Positions 14,734 to 22,863 of a stretch of 34,881 bases of DNA are shown in pieces (the first letter of the stretch is position 1; every line of letters begins with the position of its first letter). A model generated the notes under the pieces. The model saw only the letters and a program-made list of their open reading frames with translations. It was not told the origin of the DNA and ran no database searches. The position numbers and the translations under genes were made by a program. This DNA comes from Chloracidobacterium sp. UBA3360 (GTDB lineage: Bacteria; Acidobacteriota; Blastocatellia; Pyrinomonadales; Pyrinomonadaceae): assembly GCA_002360555.1 (NCBI GenBank), contig DEQS01000103.1, positions 19,384 through 54,264 of the forward strand. The letters are read 5' to 3'.

Positions 14734-15303
14734 TTAAAGCGTTATGTTTGGGCAGAGTTTGCCGTCAATGCTGGTGTAAAAAAGCTCGACCTCGCGGAAA
14801 GTGTGGGTATCGCGGCAATATGCGAGACAACGGTCGTAGGGTTTTGAGTAGATATGGATGCTGACGGCACGTTCGTCATATTCGGGCAGATTAAGTACCT
14901 GATGGATCGGTTCTTCGAGTTCGACCTTTGCCGCAAGGCAATCGGATAGTTCAAACGAATCTGTCTCGACGAGACGGCAAAACGAGCGAGATTCGTCAGA
15001 CTCAACAACGGCAAAATTTTGCCCCTGCAGACGCCCGACCGGCACCATCATCCAGCATTTCTGATCCCAATGATTGTGCACCTGCGAGACTTGGCCTTTT
15101 TCCCAACAGATCGCCATTACCTCAAATCGCGGGTCTTTGTAGATCAGATTGCGGGTGTAATAACGCGGGCTCCAATGAAAATACCGCGTGATCGAATCGA
15201 TCTCGACAGGATTTTCGCCGAGAAAATCGTACACGTTCTGACAGGAAAACTCTTCGTCAGAGATCCCTTTTAATCCATCAATAAGTTTGTCTATATGCAC
15301 CAT
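14734..15303 (-). CDS. Cysteine dioxygenase
   Basis: Non-haem iron cupin that oxidises cysteine to cysteine sulfinate; 189 residues. The iron ligands H76 and H78 (VHNHWDQKCW) and H134 (IHQVLNL) are present. The S148-x-H150-x-Y152 triad (VSIHIYSKPYDRC) matches S153/H155/Y157 of the mammalian enzyme. C83 has the same spacing from H78 as mammalian Cys93, which crosslinks to Tyr157. Many bacterial members have Gly there. Related thiol dioxygenases (3-mercaptopropionate) share the fold, but the conserved set fits cysteine dioxygenase best. It lies 32 bases after the SGNH hydrolase gene and one base before the glycosyltransferase. Confidence 0.9.
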   Translation of the reverse strand: MVHIDKLIDGLKGISDEEFSCQNVYDFLGENPVEIDSITRYFHWSPRYYTRNLIYKDPRFEVMAICWEKGQVSQVHNHWDQKCWMMVPVGRLQGQNFAVVESDESRSFCRLVETDSFELSDCLAAKVELEEPIHQVLNLPEYDERAVSIHIYSKPYDRCLAYCRDTHTFREVELFYTSIDGKLCPNITL

Positions 15304-15335
15304 CGAAGTTTTGTAATTTTAGCAAAAACTCTTGG

Positions 15336-16418
15336 CTATAGCACTCCGTTGTATTGGAAACGCTGACGCGGCGAAACGCTGCACTTGCCGTCAACTAGCG
15401 GATCGCCCGTGTCCGCACAGCAAGGCGTATTTCGCGAACAGACAAAGCCGCCCTTTAACATTCGACCGAGTACGTTTTGGCCAATGCCGGACGGATGAAA
15501 ACAGTCGCAGCAGGAAATTTCGGAAGAGTTAAAGCGGTAATACCACGGTGCGTCGGTGTGAACGAAGGTCGTCCCGGCTGCCTTAACGCCACCGCCGACA
15601 GTCTGCCCACCGACGATCACGATCGGCGACGAGCCAAAGTCCGGGATCGCCGCGTACTCCTCCGTTACAGTTTTTAGAATGTCACGATATGCCTTTAATG
15701 TCGTGTATGAGTCAATAATGCGGGTGTTTGAACAATCGCGTGTCAACGAGCCGCAAATATTGACGACGCCCCACAAAAAGCTGCACGAACCAACAAGCTG
15801 GCAATTGGATTTGCTGCCAAAATTGCACAATTGCGATACGCGAACAGGTGACACGACACCGATGCGCGTGTTGCCGATCGACATTAGTGTATCGAGCCCC
15901 TTTCGCAACTCGCGTTCGAACGAAGCTGGCCGTGTTTTGCAGTAATTGGCCGGGTCGAGATCGGTGCTCGAGCACGACGCGTTTGATTTAGCGATCGTAC
16001 CGGAGCAATTGTCGTTATGGCCCAAAAATAAGACAGCTAGACGGTTCCCCGCCTGAGCCGAAAGATATGTTCGGACGCTACCAGCCTGTGATGCAAAATT
16101 GCCAACAAGCGTAGCACCAGAAGCTGCGTGATTTGCCGCCGGAGCCAATACGCCCGTGCCGGTCTCGCATTCGAGCCGCTCGAGCAGGCTAAAAACGCCT
16201 TCGCTTCCCGTACCGCATAGATTCGTTCCGTGAGTGTCGCTTGTTAACCAATTGTAGTTTTCTTGATCGCCGTTTGAACACGGAAAACCACTGCTGGCGT
16301 TAAAGCCTTTTGAGATACTGTCGCCCGCGACATCGATCGCTTGAATACTCAACTGAGCGTTCGCCGTTGAGGTAAACACCACCGAGAAAAGTAAAATTGT
16401 GATCAGAAACCGCATCAT
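15336..16418 (-). CDS. Secreted cysteine-rich SGNH/GDSL hydrolase
   Basis: 360 residues with a signal peptide (MMRFLITILLFSVVFTSTANA|Q). SGNH blocks are in order: block I AGDSISKGF with nucleophile S34, block II glycine near G101 (AASGATLVGN), block III LGHND with N135, and block V DCFHPS with D305 and H308. It is probably an esterase or lipase acting outside the cytoplasm; the substrate is unknown. The mature protein has 18 cysteines, an even number, including CCDC and CC pairs near the active-site His. This suggests many disulfides, unusual for the family. The gene ends the same transcript as dsbD, nine bases downstream of its stop, which fits a need for thiol-disulfide handling. Confidence 0.88.
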   Translation of the reverse strand: MMRFLITILLFSVVFTSTANAQLSIQAIDVAGDSISKGFNASSGFPCSNGDQENYNWLTSDTHGTNLCGTGSEGVFSLLERLECETGTGVLAPAANHAASGATLVGNFASQAGSVRTYLSAQAGNRLAVLFLGHNDNCSGTIAKSNASCSSTDLDPANYCKTRPASFERELRKGLDTLMSIGNTRIGVVSPVRVSQLCNFGSKSNCQLVGSCSFLWGVVNICGSLTRDCSNTRIIDSYTTLKAYRDILKTVTEEYAAIPDFGSSPIVIVGGQTVGGGVKAAGTTFVHTDAPWYYRFNSSEISCCDCFHPSGIGQNVLGRMLKGGFVCSRNTPCCADTGDPLVDGKCSVSPRQRFQYNGVL

Positions 16419-16427
16419 CGTGGTTAT

Positions 16428-18332
16428 CTATTGCTGGCCTTGTTTGAGAAAGCCAATAAATTCATCCGCACTTCGGGTCAACCCCGGAAAAGTGGCGACC
16501 GCTTTTCCATTTGCGTCCACAATAGCATAAAACGGCAGAGCGACGGTGCCAAACGTATCCTGTTCAAGCTGTTGCTGACGGGCGTATATCTCGCCATCGC
16601 CATCGGTGTAGAGACTGACGAGCACAAACTTTTCCATCTCAGCTTTTACCGCAGATTGGGTGAACATATTTGCCTCCATCCAGCGGCAGTTTGTGCATGT
16701 GTAGCCTGTGAAATCAATAAAAACGTGCTTGTTCTCGGCCTTTGCTCGCTGCAGAGCACCTTCGTAATTGTTGGTCATCCATTGCAGCTCTTCGTGGCGG
16801 TTACCGAGGACGTTGAAGATCGAATCTTTATTTTTTGGCGGAAGAAATGATTCGAGCTCGCCAAGTTTGCGGCCAAGGACGCCTGTCGTCAGATAAACGC
16901 AGAGTGCCAAAAACACAACCGCGAAGAAGATGCGAAGCGGTGTGATCTTTTTGATCGGTGAATCGTGTTTGAACTTAAACAATCCGAGGATGTAGGTGAC
17001 GATGCCAAAGCCCAGCACGGCCCAAATTATTAGAACAACCTCACGCGTAAATATTTTGCCGTAATTGAGAGCACCGCTTGAGCTTAGGCCCGCACCCCAA
17101 ACGAGATCGACGTTTGATAGGAATTTCATCGCGGCGGCGATCTCTAAAAAGCCCATCACGACTTTGACCGAGTTGAGCCAACCGCCCGACCGCGGCAGCG
17201 ACGACAGCAGTTTTGGCACCGTCGCAAGGAGAAAAAACGGCAGTGCGAAGACGGACGAAAACACGAGCATTCCGAGCAGAGGCATTTTCCAGTCGCCTTG
17301 TGCGGTCGATACGAGCAGCGTGCCGATAAACGGCGATGTGCATGTAAATGATGTGAGCGTGAACGTCAGCCCCATCAGCAACGCTCCAAGATACGCGCTG
17401 CCCTTGCCCTCTTCGGTACGGGTGATCTTGTCGAGTTTGGTCAAAACCGACGCCGGTATCGAGATCTCGTAAAAGCCGAAAAGATTAAATGCAAAAAACA
17501 AAAAGATGGCCCCGATAGCGAGATTGACCCACGGATTTGCCGCAAACAGATTGATCCCTGCGGCGCCAAACGCCACGGCGAGAAGCATTCCTAGCAGCGA
17601 GAATGTAGCTATTATACCGGCCGAATACACCGTTGCCAGCTTGATCGTCTTTGAGCGATCGCCGTCGGAGTGTTTCATAAAATATGAAACAGTGATCGGG
17701 ATCATCGGAAAAACACACGGCGTCAACAGCGAGATCGCCCCGAATGTCACCGCAAGCCAAATGAATGACCACAGATCGACGGGCGGTTGGGTGTTAGTTT
17801 GCGGCCCGTTATTAGCAGCGGCCTGATCTGTGTTAGCCGGTAGATCAAAGACACGTTTTACGTCTTCGGTCCCGGCAAATGTGACCTTTACGGTCTTTGG
17901 TGGCAGACAGGTCGTGTCGTTGCAGACCTGATACTTAATATTTAGAGCGAGGTCATCGACATTTGCAGATTTGAGCGGTTTTATTACGACATCAAACGTC
18001 GCTTCTTTTTCGAAAAACTTTGTCTCGATCTTAAAATTTTCGTCAAATTTGGTGATCGGTTTTGGCGAGGTGATCTTGCCGTCGATAGCAAATGTTTCGG
18101 CTGCTGCGGACGTGATCGTCGTCGGTATTGGGCCGCCGTCGGGCTGCTCGATCGCGTAAAGATGCCAAGGGCCATCGACCTTTGCGGCAAGGCGGACTTT
18201 GAATGTGTTCCCGGTGACGGCAGGTTTTCCCTTCGATTCTGACTCAAGCGTCCATGAAACCGGGCTCTGGGCGGCAACACTCAAAACACTCAGCACAACG
18301 AGGACAAATGCGTATATAAAGGCTCGCTTCAT
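16428..18332 (-). CDS. dsbD: Thiol:disulfide interchange protein DsbD
   Basis: 634-residue inner-membrane electron carrier that moves reducing power from cytoplasmic thioredoxin to periplasmic proteins. A signal peptide (ends VAAQ) precedes the N-terminal alpha domain with C137 and C142 (YQVCNDTTCLPP). The central eight-helix beta domain has C206 (LLTPCVFPMIPITVSYFMK) and the matching FTCTSPF cysteine about 125 residues later. The C-terminal thioredoxin-like gamma domain has C546-x-x-C549 (TGYTCTNCRWME). All six functional cysteines are there. It is probably the first gene of the minus-strand run with the SGNH hydrolase, cysteine dioxygenase and glycosyltransferase, and is divergent from the pdh operon. 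Confidence 0.93.
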   Translation of the reverse strand: MKRAFIYAFVLVVLSVLSVAAQSPVSWTLESESKGKPAVTGNTFKVRLAAKVDGPWHLYAIEQPDGGPIPTTITSAAAETFAIDGKITSPKPITKFDENFKIETKFFEKEATFDVVIKPLKSANVDDLALNIKYQVCNDTTCLPPKTVKVTFAGTEDVKRVFDLPANTDQAAANNGPQTNTQPPVDLWSFIWLAVTFGAISLLTPCVFPMIPITVSYFMKHSDGDRSKTIKLATVYSAGIIATFSLLGMLLAVAFGAAGINLFAANPWVNLAIGAIFLFFAFNLFGFYEISIPASVLTKLDKITRTEEGKGSAYLGALLMGLTFTLTSFTCTSPFIGTLLVSTAQGDWKMPLLGMLVFSSVFALPFFLLATVPKLLSSLPRSGGWLNSVKVVMGFLEIAAAMKFLSNVDLVWGAGLSSSGALNYGKIFTREVVLIIWAVLGFGIVTYILGLFKFKHDSPIKKITPLRIFFAVVFLALCVYLTTGVLGRKLGELESFLPPKNKDSIFNVLGNRHEELQWMTNNYEGALQRAKAENKHVFIDFTGYTCTNCRWMEANMFTQSAVKAEMEKFVLVSLYTDGDGEIYARQQQLEQDTFGTVALPFYAIVDANGKAVATFPGLTRSADEFIGFLKQGQQ

Positions 18333-18396
18333 AGGCTAGGCAACACAAGAGACTATATCATTTTCGCAAATCCGGCTGTAGACGTGAGCCAATATT

Positions 18397-18425
18397 TTGC
18401 ACAAACCATCTCGCTCACTTATAAT
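18397..18425 (+). promoter_or_regulatory. Promoter of the pyruvate dehydrogenase operon
   Basis: TTGCAC (18397-18402) and a perfect TATAAT (18420-18425) are separated by exactly 17 bases. It would start transcription near 18432, which rules out the in-frame GTG at 18384 as a translation start. Confidence 0.7.
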
Positions 18426-18485
18426 ACTCGTTTTGCATTGCTTTATTCGATTACTGCCGAAATTAAAGGCATGGAGGATTTGATT

Positions 18486-19601
18486 TTGTCCAAAGCAGCT
18501 ACTCGCCAAAAACCCGCGGCCAAGACCGCCAAAGTTTCGACCAACGGGACAGGCAAGACGCAAGGGTTTACAGATTTTGTCGAGGTCGAACAGGCCAAGG
18601 CCGAATACGTTAAACGCCGGGCTTCGCAGCTCGCCGCGATTAAGAAAACTGATAAAAAGCTACTGCGTGAAATGCTCTATCAGATGGTCTTAGGGCGTAT
18701 ATTTGAAGAAAAATGTGCCGAGGTCTATCGCATGGGCAAGATCGGCGGCTTTTGTCACCTTTATATTGGCCAGGAGGCGATCGGTGTAGGTTCGATGATG
18801 GCGTTGGAAAAGACCGATATGGTCATCACCGCGTACCGCGACCATGTACAAGCGATGATCAAAGGCATGACGCCTGAGAGCGTGATGGCCGAGCTTTACG
18901 GCAAAGAGGGCGGATGCGTCGGCGGCAAAGGCGGCTCGATGCATATGTTTTCCAAGGAGCTTGAGTTTTATGGCGGCCACGGCATCGTCGGCGGACAGAT
19001 CGGCGTCGGGACCGGAATGGCTTACGCCGCAAAATATAAAAATTCCGGCCAAGTAACGCTTTGTTTTTTTGGCGAAGCCGCCGTCAATCAGGGCATCTTT
19101 CACGAATCGCTTAACATGGCACAGCTCTGGAAACTGCCGTGTATCTACATCTGCGAAAACAATCAGTACGGCATGGGAACGTCGCAAGCGAGGGCGATGT
19201 CTTCGCGGAGTATCGCGAAAAAAGCCGAGGCTTTTGAGATGGCAAATGAGTTTGTCGATGGTATGGACGTGATGGCCGTTCGCGATGCCACGCTGCGGGC
19301 AATCGCCCGTGCCCGCAAAGACGGTTCGCCGACGCTGCTTGAGATCAGGGCTTATCGATATATGGGCCACTCGATGTCGGACCCGGGCAACTACCGCACA
19401 CGCGACGAGATCCTCAAATATCAGGAACGCGATCCGATCGTGCTGTTCAAAGACAGCCTGAAAGCGGCTAAAGTTTTGACAGACAAGGATTTTGAAAAGA
19501 TCGACCAGGAAGCGAACGAGGCCGTCGATCGTGCAGTAGCATTTGCTGACGAGAGCCCGTATCCGGCTGAGAGCGAGCTTTTCACCGACGTATTAGCATA
19601 A
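18486..19601 (+). CDS. pdhA: Pyruvate dehydrogenase E1 component, alpha subunit
   Basis: ThDP-dependent E1 alpha of the heterotetrameric type, which decarboxylates pyruvate and passes the acetyl group to E2 lipoate. The frame is open from 18384, but the promoter at 18397-18425 excludes that start. GGAGG at 18473-18477 is eight bases from TTG 18486, giving 371 residues. The ATG at 18471 is the alternative. After a Lys/Ala-rich tail come QMVLGRIFEEKCAEVYRMGKIGGFCHLYIGQEAIG, YRDHVQAMIKG, GGKGGSMHMF and the ThDP-Mg site FGEAAVNQGIFHESLNMAQLWKLPCIYICENNQYGMGTS. The usual GDGA of that site is GEAA here. First gene of an operon with pdhB four bases on. Related 2-oxoacid dehydrogenases are possible but less likely. 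Confidence 0.93.
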   Translation: MSKAATRQKPAAKTAKVSTNGTGKTQGFTDFVEVEQAKAEYVKRRASQLAAIKKTDKKLLREMLYQMVLGRIFEEKCAEVYRMGKIGGFCHLYIGQEAIGVGSMMALEKTDMVITAYRDHVQAMIKGMTPESVMAELYGKEGGCVGGKGGSMHMFSKELEFYGGHGIVGGQIGVGTGMAYAAKYKNSGQVTLCFFGEAAVNQGIFHESLNMAQLWKLPCIYICENNQYGMGTSQARAMSSRSIAKKAEAFEMANEFVDGMDVMAVRDATLRAIARARKDGSPTLLEIRAYRYMGHSMSDPGNYRTRDEILKYQERDPIVLFKDSLKAAKVLTDKDFEKIDQEANEAVDRAVAFADESPYPAESELFTDVLA

Positions 19602-19605
19602 ATTT

Positions 19606-20589
19606 ATGGCGTTACTTACGATACGCGATGCTCTAAACGAAGCATTGCGCGAAGAAATATTACGGGACGAGAATGTCTTTGTCATGGGCGAAGAGGTCGC
19701 CGAGTACGACGGGGCGTATAAGGTCACGCGCGGGCTGTGGAAAGAGTTTGGCGACAAACGGGTCGTCGATACGCCGATCACGGAGCTGGGTTTTGCGGCT
19801 GTCGGCGTCGGTGCGGCGATGGCTGGGTTGCGGCCGGTGATCGAATTTATGACGTGGAATTTTTCGATCCTCGCCGCCGATCAGATTATCAACCACGCTG
19901 CCAAGATGCTGTACATGTCCGGCGGACAGTTCAAAGTGCCGATAGTTTTTCGCGGGCCAAACGGCTCGGCTTATCAGGTGTCGTCACAGCACTCGCAAGC
20001 ACTTGAGGCTTTTTACGCAAACTTTCCGGGGCTAAAAGTTGTGATGCCTTCGACGGCGGCTGACGCCAAAGGGTTGTTAAAATCGGCGATCCGCGACGAC
20101 AATCCGATAGTATTTCTCGAACAGGAAAGAATGTACGGCCTCAAAGGCGAGGTGCCCGAGGATCCGGATTTCACTATTCCTCTTGGGGTTGCGGATATCA
20201 AACGCGAAGGCAAGGACTGTACGATCGTTGCCCGATCGATGACTGTTCCATTGGCTTTGCAAGCGGCTGAGTTAATACAGACTCAGTTTGATGTGTCGGT
20301 CGAGGTCATCGATCCGCGAACTATCAAACCGCTCGATATCGACACGATCGTCAACTCGATCAAGAAAACCAACCGGCTTGTGATCGCTGAAGAATCGCAC
20401 GAATTTGCTTCGGTCGGAGCCGAGATCACATATCAGGTTATGGATCATGCTTTCGACTATCTGGACGCTCCGATAAAACGCATCTCGACCACCGAGACGC
20501 CGATGCCGTACGCAAAGAATCTCGAGACGCTTGCATTGCCGAGCGTCGAAAAGATCGTCGCTGCTGTTAAAGAAGTTTGCTATTTATAG
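19606..20589 (+). CDS. pdhB: Pyruvate dehydrogenase E1 component, beta subunit
   Basis: 327-residue partner of the alpha subunit; it completes the ThDP site. Typical blocks are LTIRDALNEALREEILRDENVFVMGEEVAEYDGAYKVTRGLW (with the catalytic Glu), VVDTPITELGFAAVGVGAAMAGLRPVIEFMTWNF, GPNGSAYQVSSQHSQALEAFYANFPGLKVVMPS and the C-terminal transketolase domain (VEVIDPRTIKPLDIDTI). Full length. The ATG is four bases after the alpha stop and has no clear Shine-Dalgarno sequence, which suggests translational coupling. Confidence 0.95.
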   Translation: MALLTIRDALNEALREEILRDENVFVMGEEVAEYDGAYKVTRGLWKEFGDKRVVDTPITELGFAAVGVGAAMAGLRPVIEFMTWNFSILAADQIINHAAKMLYMSGGQFKVPIVFRGPNGSAYQVSSQHSQALEAFYANFPGLKVVMPSTAADAKGLLKSAIRDDNPIVFLEQERMYGLKGEVPEDPDFTIPLGVADIKREGKDCTIVARSMTVPLALQAAELIQTQFDVSVEVIDPRTIKPLDIDTIVNSIKKTNRLVIAEESHEFASVGAEITYQVMDHAFDYLDAPIKRISTTETPMPYAKNLETLALPSVEKIVAAVKEVCYL

Positions 20590-20598
20590 ACCAAAAAT

Positions 20599-21915
20599 AT
20601 GGCTGATAAATTTTTAATGCCGAAGCTTTCGCCCACTATGGAAGAGGGCCAGATCGCGCGTTGGGTCAAGAACGAAGGCGACAATTACGACGCCGGCGAA
20701 ACTCTTGCCGAGGTCGATACCGACAAAGCGACGATGGAGATGACCGCACTCAAAGCGGGCACTCTGCTAAAGATATTAAAAGCCGCTGGCGACACTGCCC
20801 TGCTCGGCGAAGCCATCGCCATCACCGGAACTGCGGGCGAGGACATTTCTGCGTTGTTGAGCGAAACGTCATCAAACGGAGCGGCAACCTCAGCCACAGA
20901 GATCACTGAGAAAGCAGTCCCAGTACCTAAGGCGGAAACACAAGCGGTAGCGATTGTGCCCCCAACGTCAACATTCACGACGAGCGTTCCACCTTCTAAC
21001 GTCCCGACAGGTCGGGATTCTGCCTCAAATGGTAGATTGATCGTTTCTCCGATCGCGGCACGCATGGCGGCTGAAAATGCCATTGATTTGAAAACAATTT
21101 CAGGTACAGGCCCGAATGGCCGGATCATCAAACGAGATATCGAGGAAGCATTGGCAGGCGGCAGCCAGTCAACGTCCACAAGTAGCCAATCCGCACGAAC
21201 TTTTACCCCATCGACTGTTGTTGGAGCATCCGCTTTTACCGACGAAACCACGTCGAAAATGCGGCAGATCATTGCCAGCCGTTTGGCTGAATCGATCGGG
21301 CCGATCCCGACATTTTATCTGACGATCGAGATCGAAATGGATGCGTGTTTGGAGCTTCGCAAATCGGTCAATGCGTCGGTCAGCGAAGATCAAAAGATCA
21401 GCGTCAATGATATTGTCGTCAAAGCCGCTGCGATGGCTTTGGTCAAACACCCGTTTGCAAACTCGTCGTATCAGGACAAGAACATCCGCTTTTACCAACA
21501 GGCCGACATCGGTGTTGCAGTCGCTATTGACGAAGGTTTGATCACGCCGGTCATTCGCGGTGCAAATCTCAAAGGGTTTCTCGAGATCTCAGCCGAGATC
21601 AAAGACCTCGCGGCAAAGGCAAAGGCCAAAAAGCTCCAGCCCGAAGAATACACCGGTGCCACATTTTCGATCTCAAATCTCGGAATGTTTGGCATTAAAG
21701 AGTTTACGGCGATCATCAATCCGCCCGAAGCCGGTATTTTGGCAGTCGGCGGGGCGGCACAAACGCCGGTCGTCCGCAATGGCGAGATCGTCGTCCGTAG
21801 CATAATGAACGTCACGATGTCGTGCGACCACCGCGTCATCGACGGTGCGACGGGTGCCAAGTTCCTGCAAACCTTTAAGCAAAATCTTGAACAACCCGCG
21901 ATGATGCTGGCTTAA
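20599..21915 (+). CDS. pdhC: Pyruvate dehydrogenase E2, dihydrolipoamide acetyltransferase
   Basis: 438-residue core of the complex. One N-terminal lipoyl domain carries K43 in EVDTDKATME. A Ser/Thr/Pro linker (about residues 90-145) contains a nucleotide palindrome. The peripheral subunit-binding domain follows (SPIAARMAAENAIDLKTISGTGPNGRIIKRDIE, about residues 150-182). After a second linker comes the catalytic domain ending MSCDHRVIDGATGAKFL with H411 and D415. The single lipoyl domain is normal for many bacteria. E3 (lipoamide dehydrogenase) is not in the window. The gene lies nine bases after pdhB and nine bases before the transporter gene. Confidence 0.95.
   Translation: MADKFLMPKLSPTMEEGQIARWVKNEGDNYDAGETLAEVDTDKATMEMTALKAGTLLKILKAAGDTALLGEAIAITGTAGEDISALLSETSSNGAATSATEITEKAVPVPKAETQAVAIVPPTSTFTTSVPPSNVPTGRDSASNGRLIVSPIAARMAAENAIDLKTISGTGPNGRIIKRDIEEALAGGSQSTSTSSQSARTFTPSTVVGASAFTDETTSKMRQIIASRLAESIGPIPTFYLTIEIEMDACLELRKSVNASVSEDQKISVNDIVVKAAAMALVKHPFANSSYQDKNIRFYQQADIGVAVAIDEGLITPVIRGANLKGFLEISAEIKDLAAKAKAKKLQPEEYTGATFSISNLGMFGIKEFTAIINPPEAGILAVGGAAQTPVVRNGEIVVRSIMNVTMSCDHRVIDGATGAKFLQTFKQNLEQPAMMLA
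21002..21017. repeat. 16-base palindrome inside the E2 linker coding sequence
   Basis: TCCCGAC (21002-21008) and GTCGGGA (21011-21017) are a perfect inverted pair with a two-base centre. It encodes part of the VPTGRDSAS stretch of the inter-domain linker, where an insertion would be tolerated. Confidence 0.7.
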
Positions 21916-21924
21916 GGAAGCATC

Positions 21925-22824
21925 TTGGAAAATCAGGAAAAATCGACTGCTCCATTTCTAGCGCTGATCCCGGCGCAGCTCTTATTCGGCTCGCTCCCTG
22001 TTATCGGCAAGATCGTGCTCGCGGTTCTGCCGCCGATGGCCCTTGTCGGAATTCGTGTCGCGATCACTGCTGCGATCCTATTTATTATTCAGGCCTTTCG
22101 CGGCCGTATCTGGCTCAAGGAAAAAGGCGATTATTGGCGGTTTGCGGCTCTTAGTCTGTTCGGTGTTGTTTTTAACCAACTATTCTTCATCGGCGGGCTT
22201 TCACTGACAACGGCATCGAACACTTCTCTCTTGGCGGTGATGATCCCAGTCTTTGCACTAGCGGTTGGGTCGATCGCGGGGTTTGAAAAACTAACGGCGA
22301 TCAAAATCATCGGCATCCTTTTCGCGGCGGTCGGTGTGATAATTCTCATCGATCCGCGCAATGCTTCATTTTCGTCGCAAACGACAGTCGGTGATATTTT
22401 TATCATCATCAACTGTCTTGCATATGGCATCTATGTCGCGACTTCGAAGGGAGCGATCACGCGCAATGGGACATTTAGATCGATGATGTGGGTGTTTATT
22501 TTTGCAAGCATTATCTGCATTCCCCTCGGGGCATTTTCGCTTTCAACCCTGGATCTCTCGGCGATCGATACCAACATTTGGCTGATCAGTGTCTACATCG
22601 CAATCGGTGCGACCGCCGCTCCGTATCTGTTAAATGCTTGGGCGTTGTCCAAGGTCAATCCTTCGACGGTCGCGGTTTTTGTCTATCTACAGCCGCTTAT
22701 CGGATTTGGGCTGGCGGTGCTGTTTTTGGGCGAAAAGATCAATCTTACATTTATCATTTCGGCGGCGTTGATATTTGCGGGTGTGTTTCTTGTAACGAAA
22801 AAGTTCATTCCCAGTGAAACTTGA
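21925..22824 (+). CDS. DMT-superfamily (EamA) transporter
   Basis: 299-residue inner-membrane protein with ten predicted helices in two EamA repeats (about residues 8-140 and 150-295). Typical motifs are GSLPVIGKIVLAVLPPMALVGIRVAITA in the first repeat and APYLLNAWALSKVNPSTVAVFVYLQPLIGFGLAVLFLGE in the second. The start is TTG at 21925, with AAGGAAG at 21914-21920 five bases upstream. Family members export amino acids, metabolites or drugs, and the substrate cannot be told. It lies nine bases after the E2 gene, so it is probably cotranscribed with pyruvate dehydrogenase. Confidence 0.88.
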   Translation: MENQEKSTAPFLALIPAQLLFGSLPVIGKIVLAVLPPMALVGIRVAITAAILFIIQAFRGRIWLKEKGDYWRFAALSLFGVVFNQLFFIGGLSLTTASNTSLLAVMIPVFALAVGSIAGFEKLTAIKIIGILFAAVGVIILIDPRNASFSSQTTVGDIFIIINCLAYGIYVATSKGAITRNGTFRSMMWVFIFASIICIPLGAFSLSTLDLSAIDTNIWLISVYIAIGATAAPYLLNAWALSKVNPSTVAVFVYLQPLIGFGLAVLFLGEKINLTFIISAALIFAGVFLVTKKFIPSET

Positions 22825-22826
22825 GC

Positions 22827-22855
22827 TTGCAATTTGCGTAAATTCGACATCTAAT
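22827..22855 (+). promoter_or_regulatory. Promoter for the STAS-domain gene
   Basis: TTGCAA (22827-22832) and TCTAAT (22850-22855) are separated by exactly 17 bases. The -10 ends eight bases before the ATG at 22864, so the transcript would be nearly leaderless. Confidence 0.5.
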
Positions 22856-22863
22856 CACGCAAT

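Noticed and set aside
18690..19370. Minus-strand ORF of 226 codons opposite pdhA
   Set aside because: It is antisense to the conserved ThDP-binding region of E1 alpha, with a His/Arg-rich product typical of a shadow frame.
20685..21272. Minus-strand ORF of 195 codons opposite the E2 gene
   Set aside because: It is antisense to the lipoyl domain and linkers; no independent start signals.
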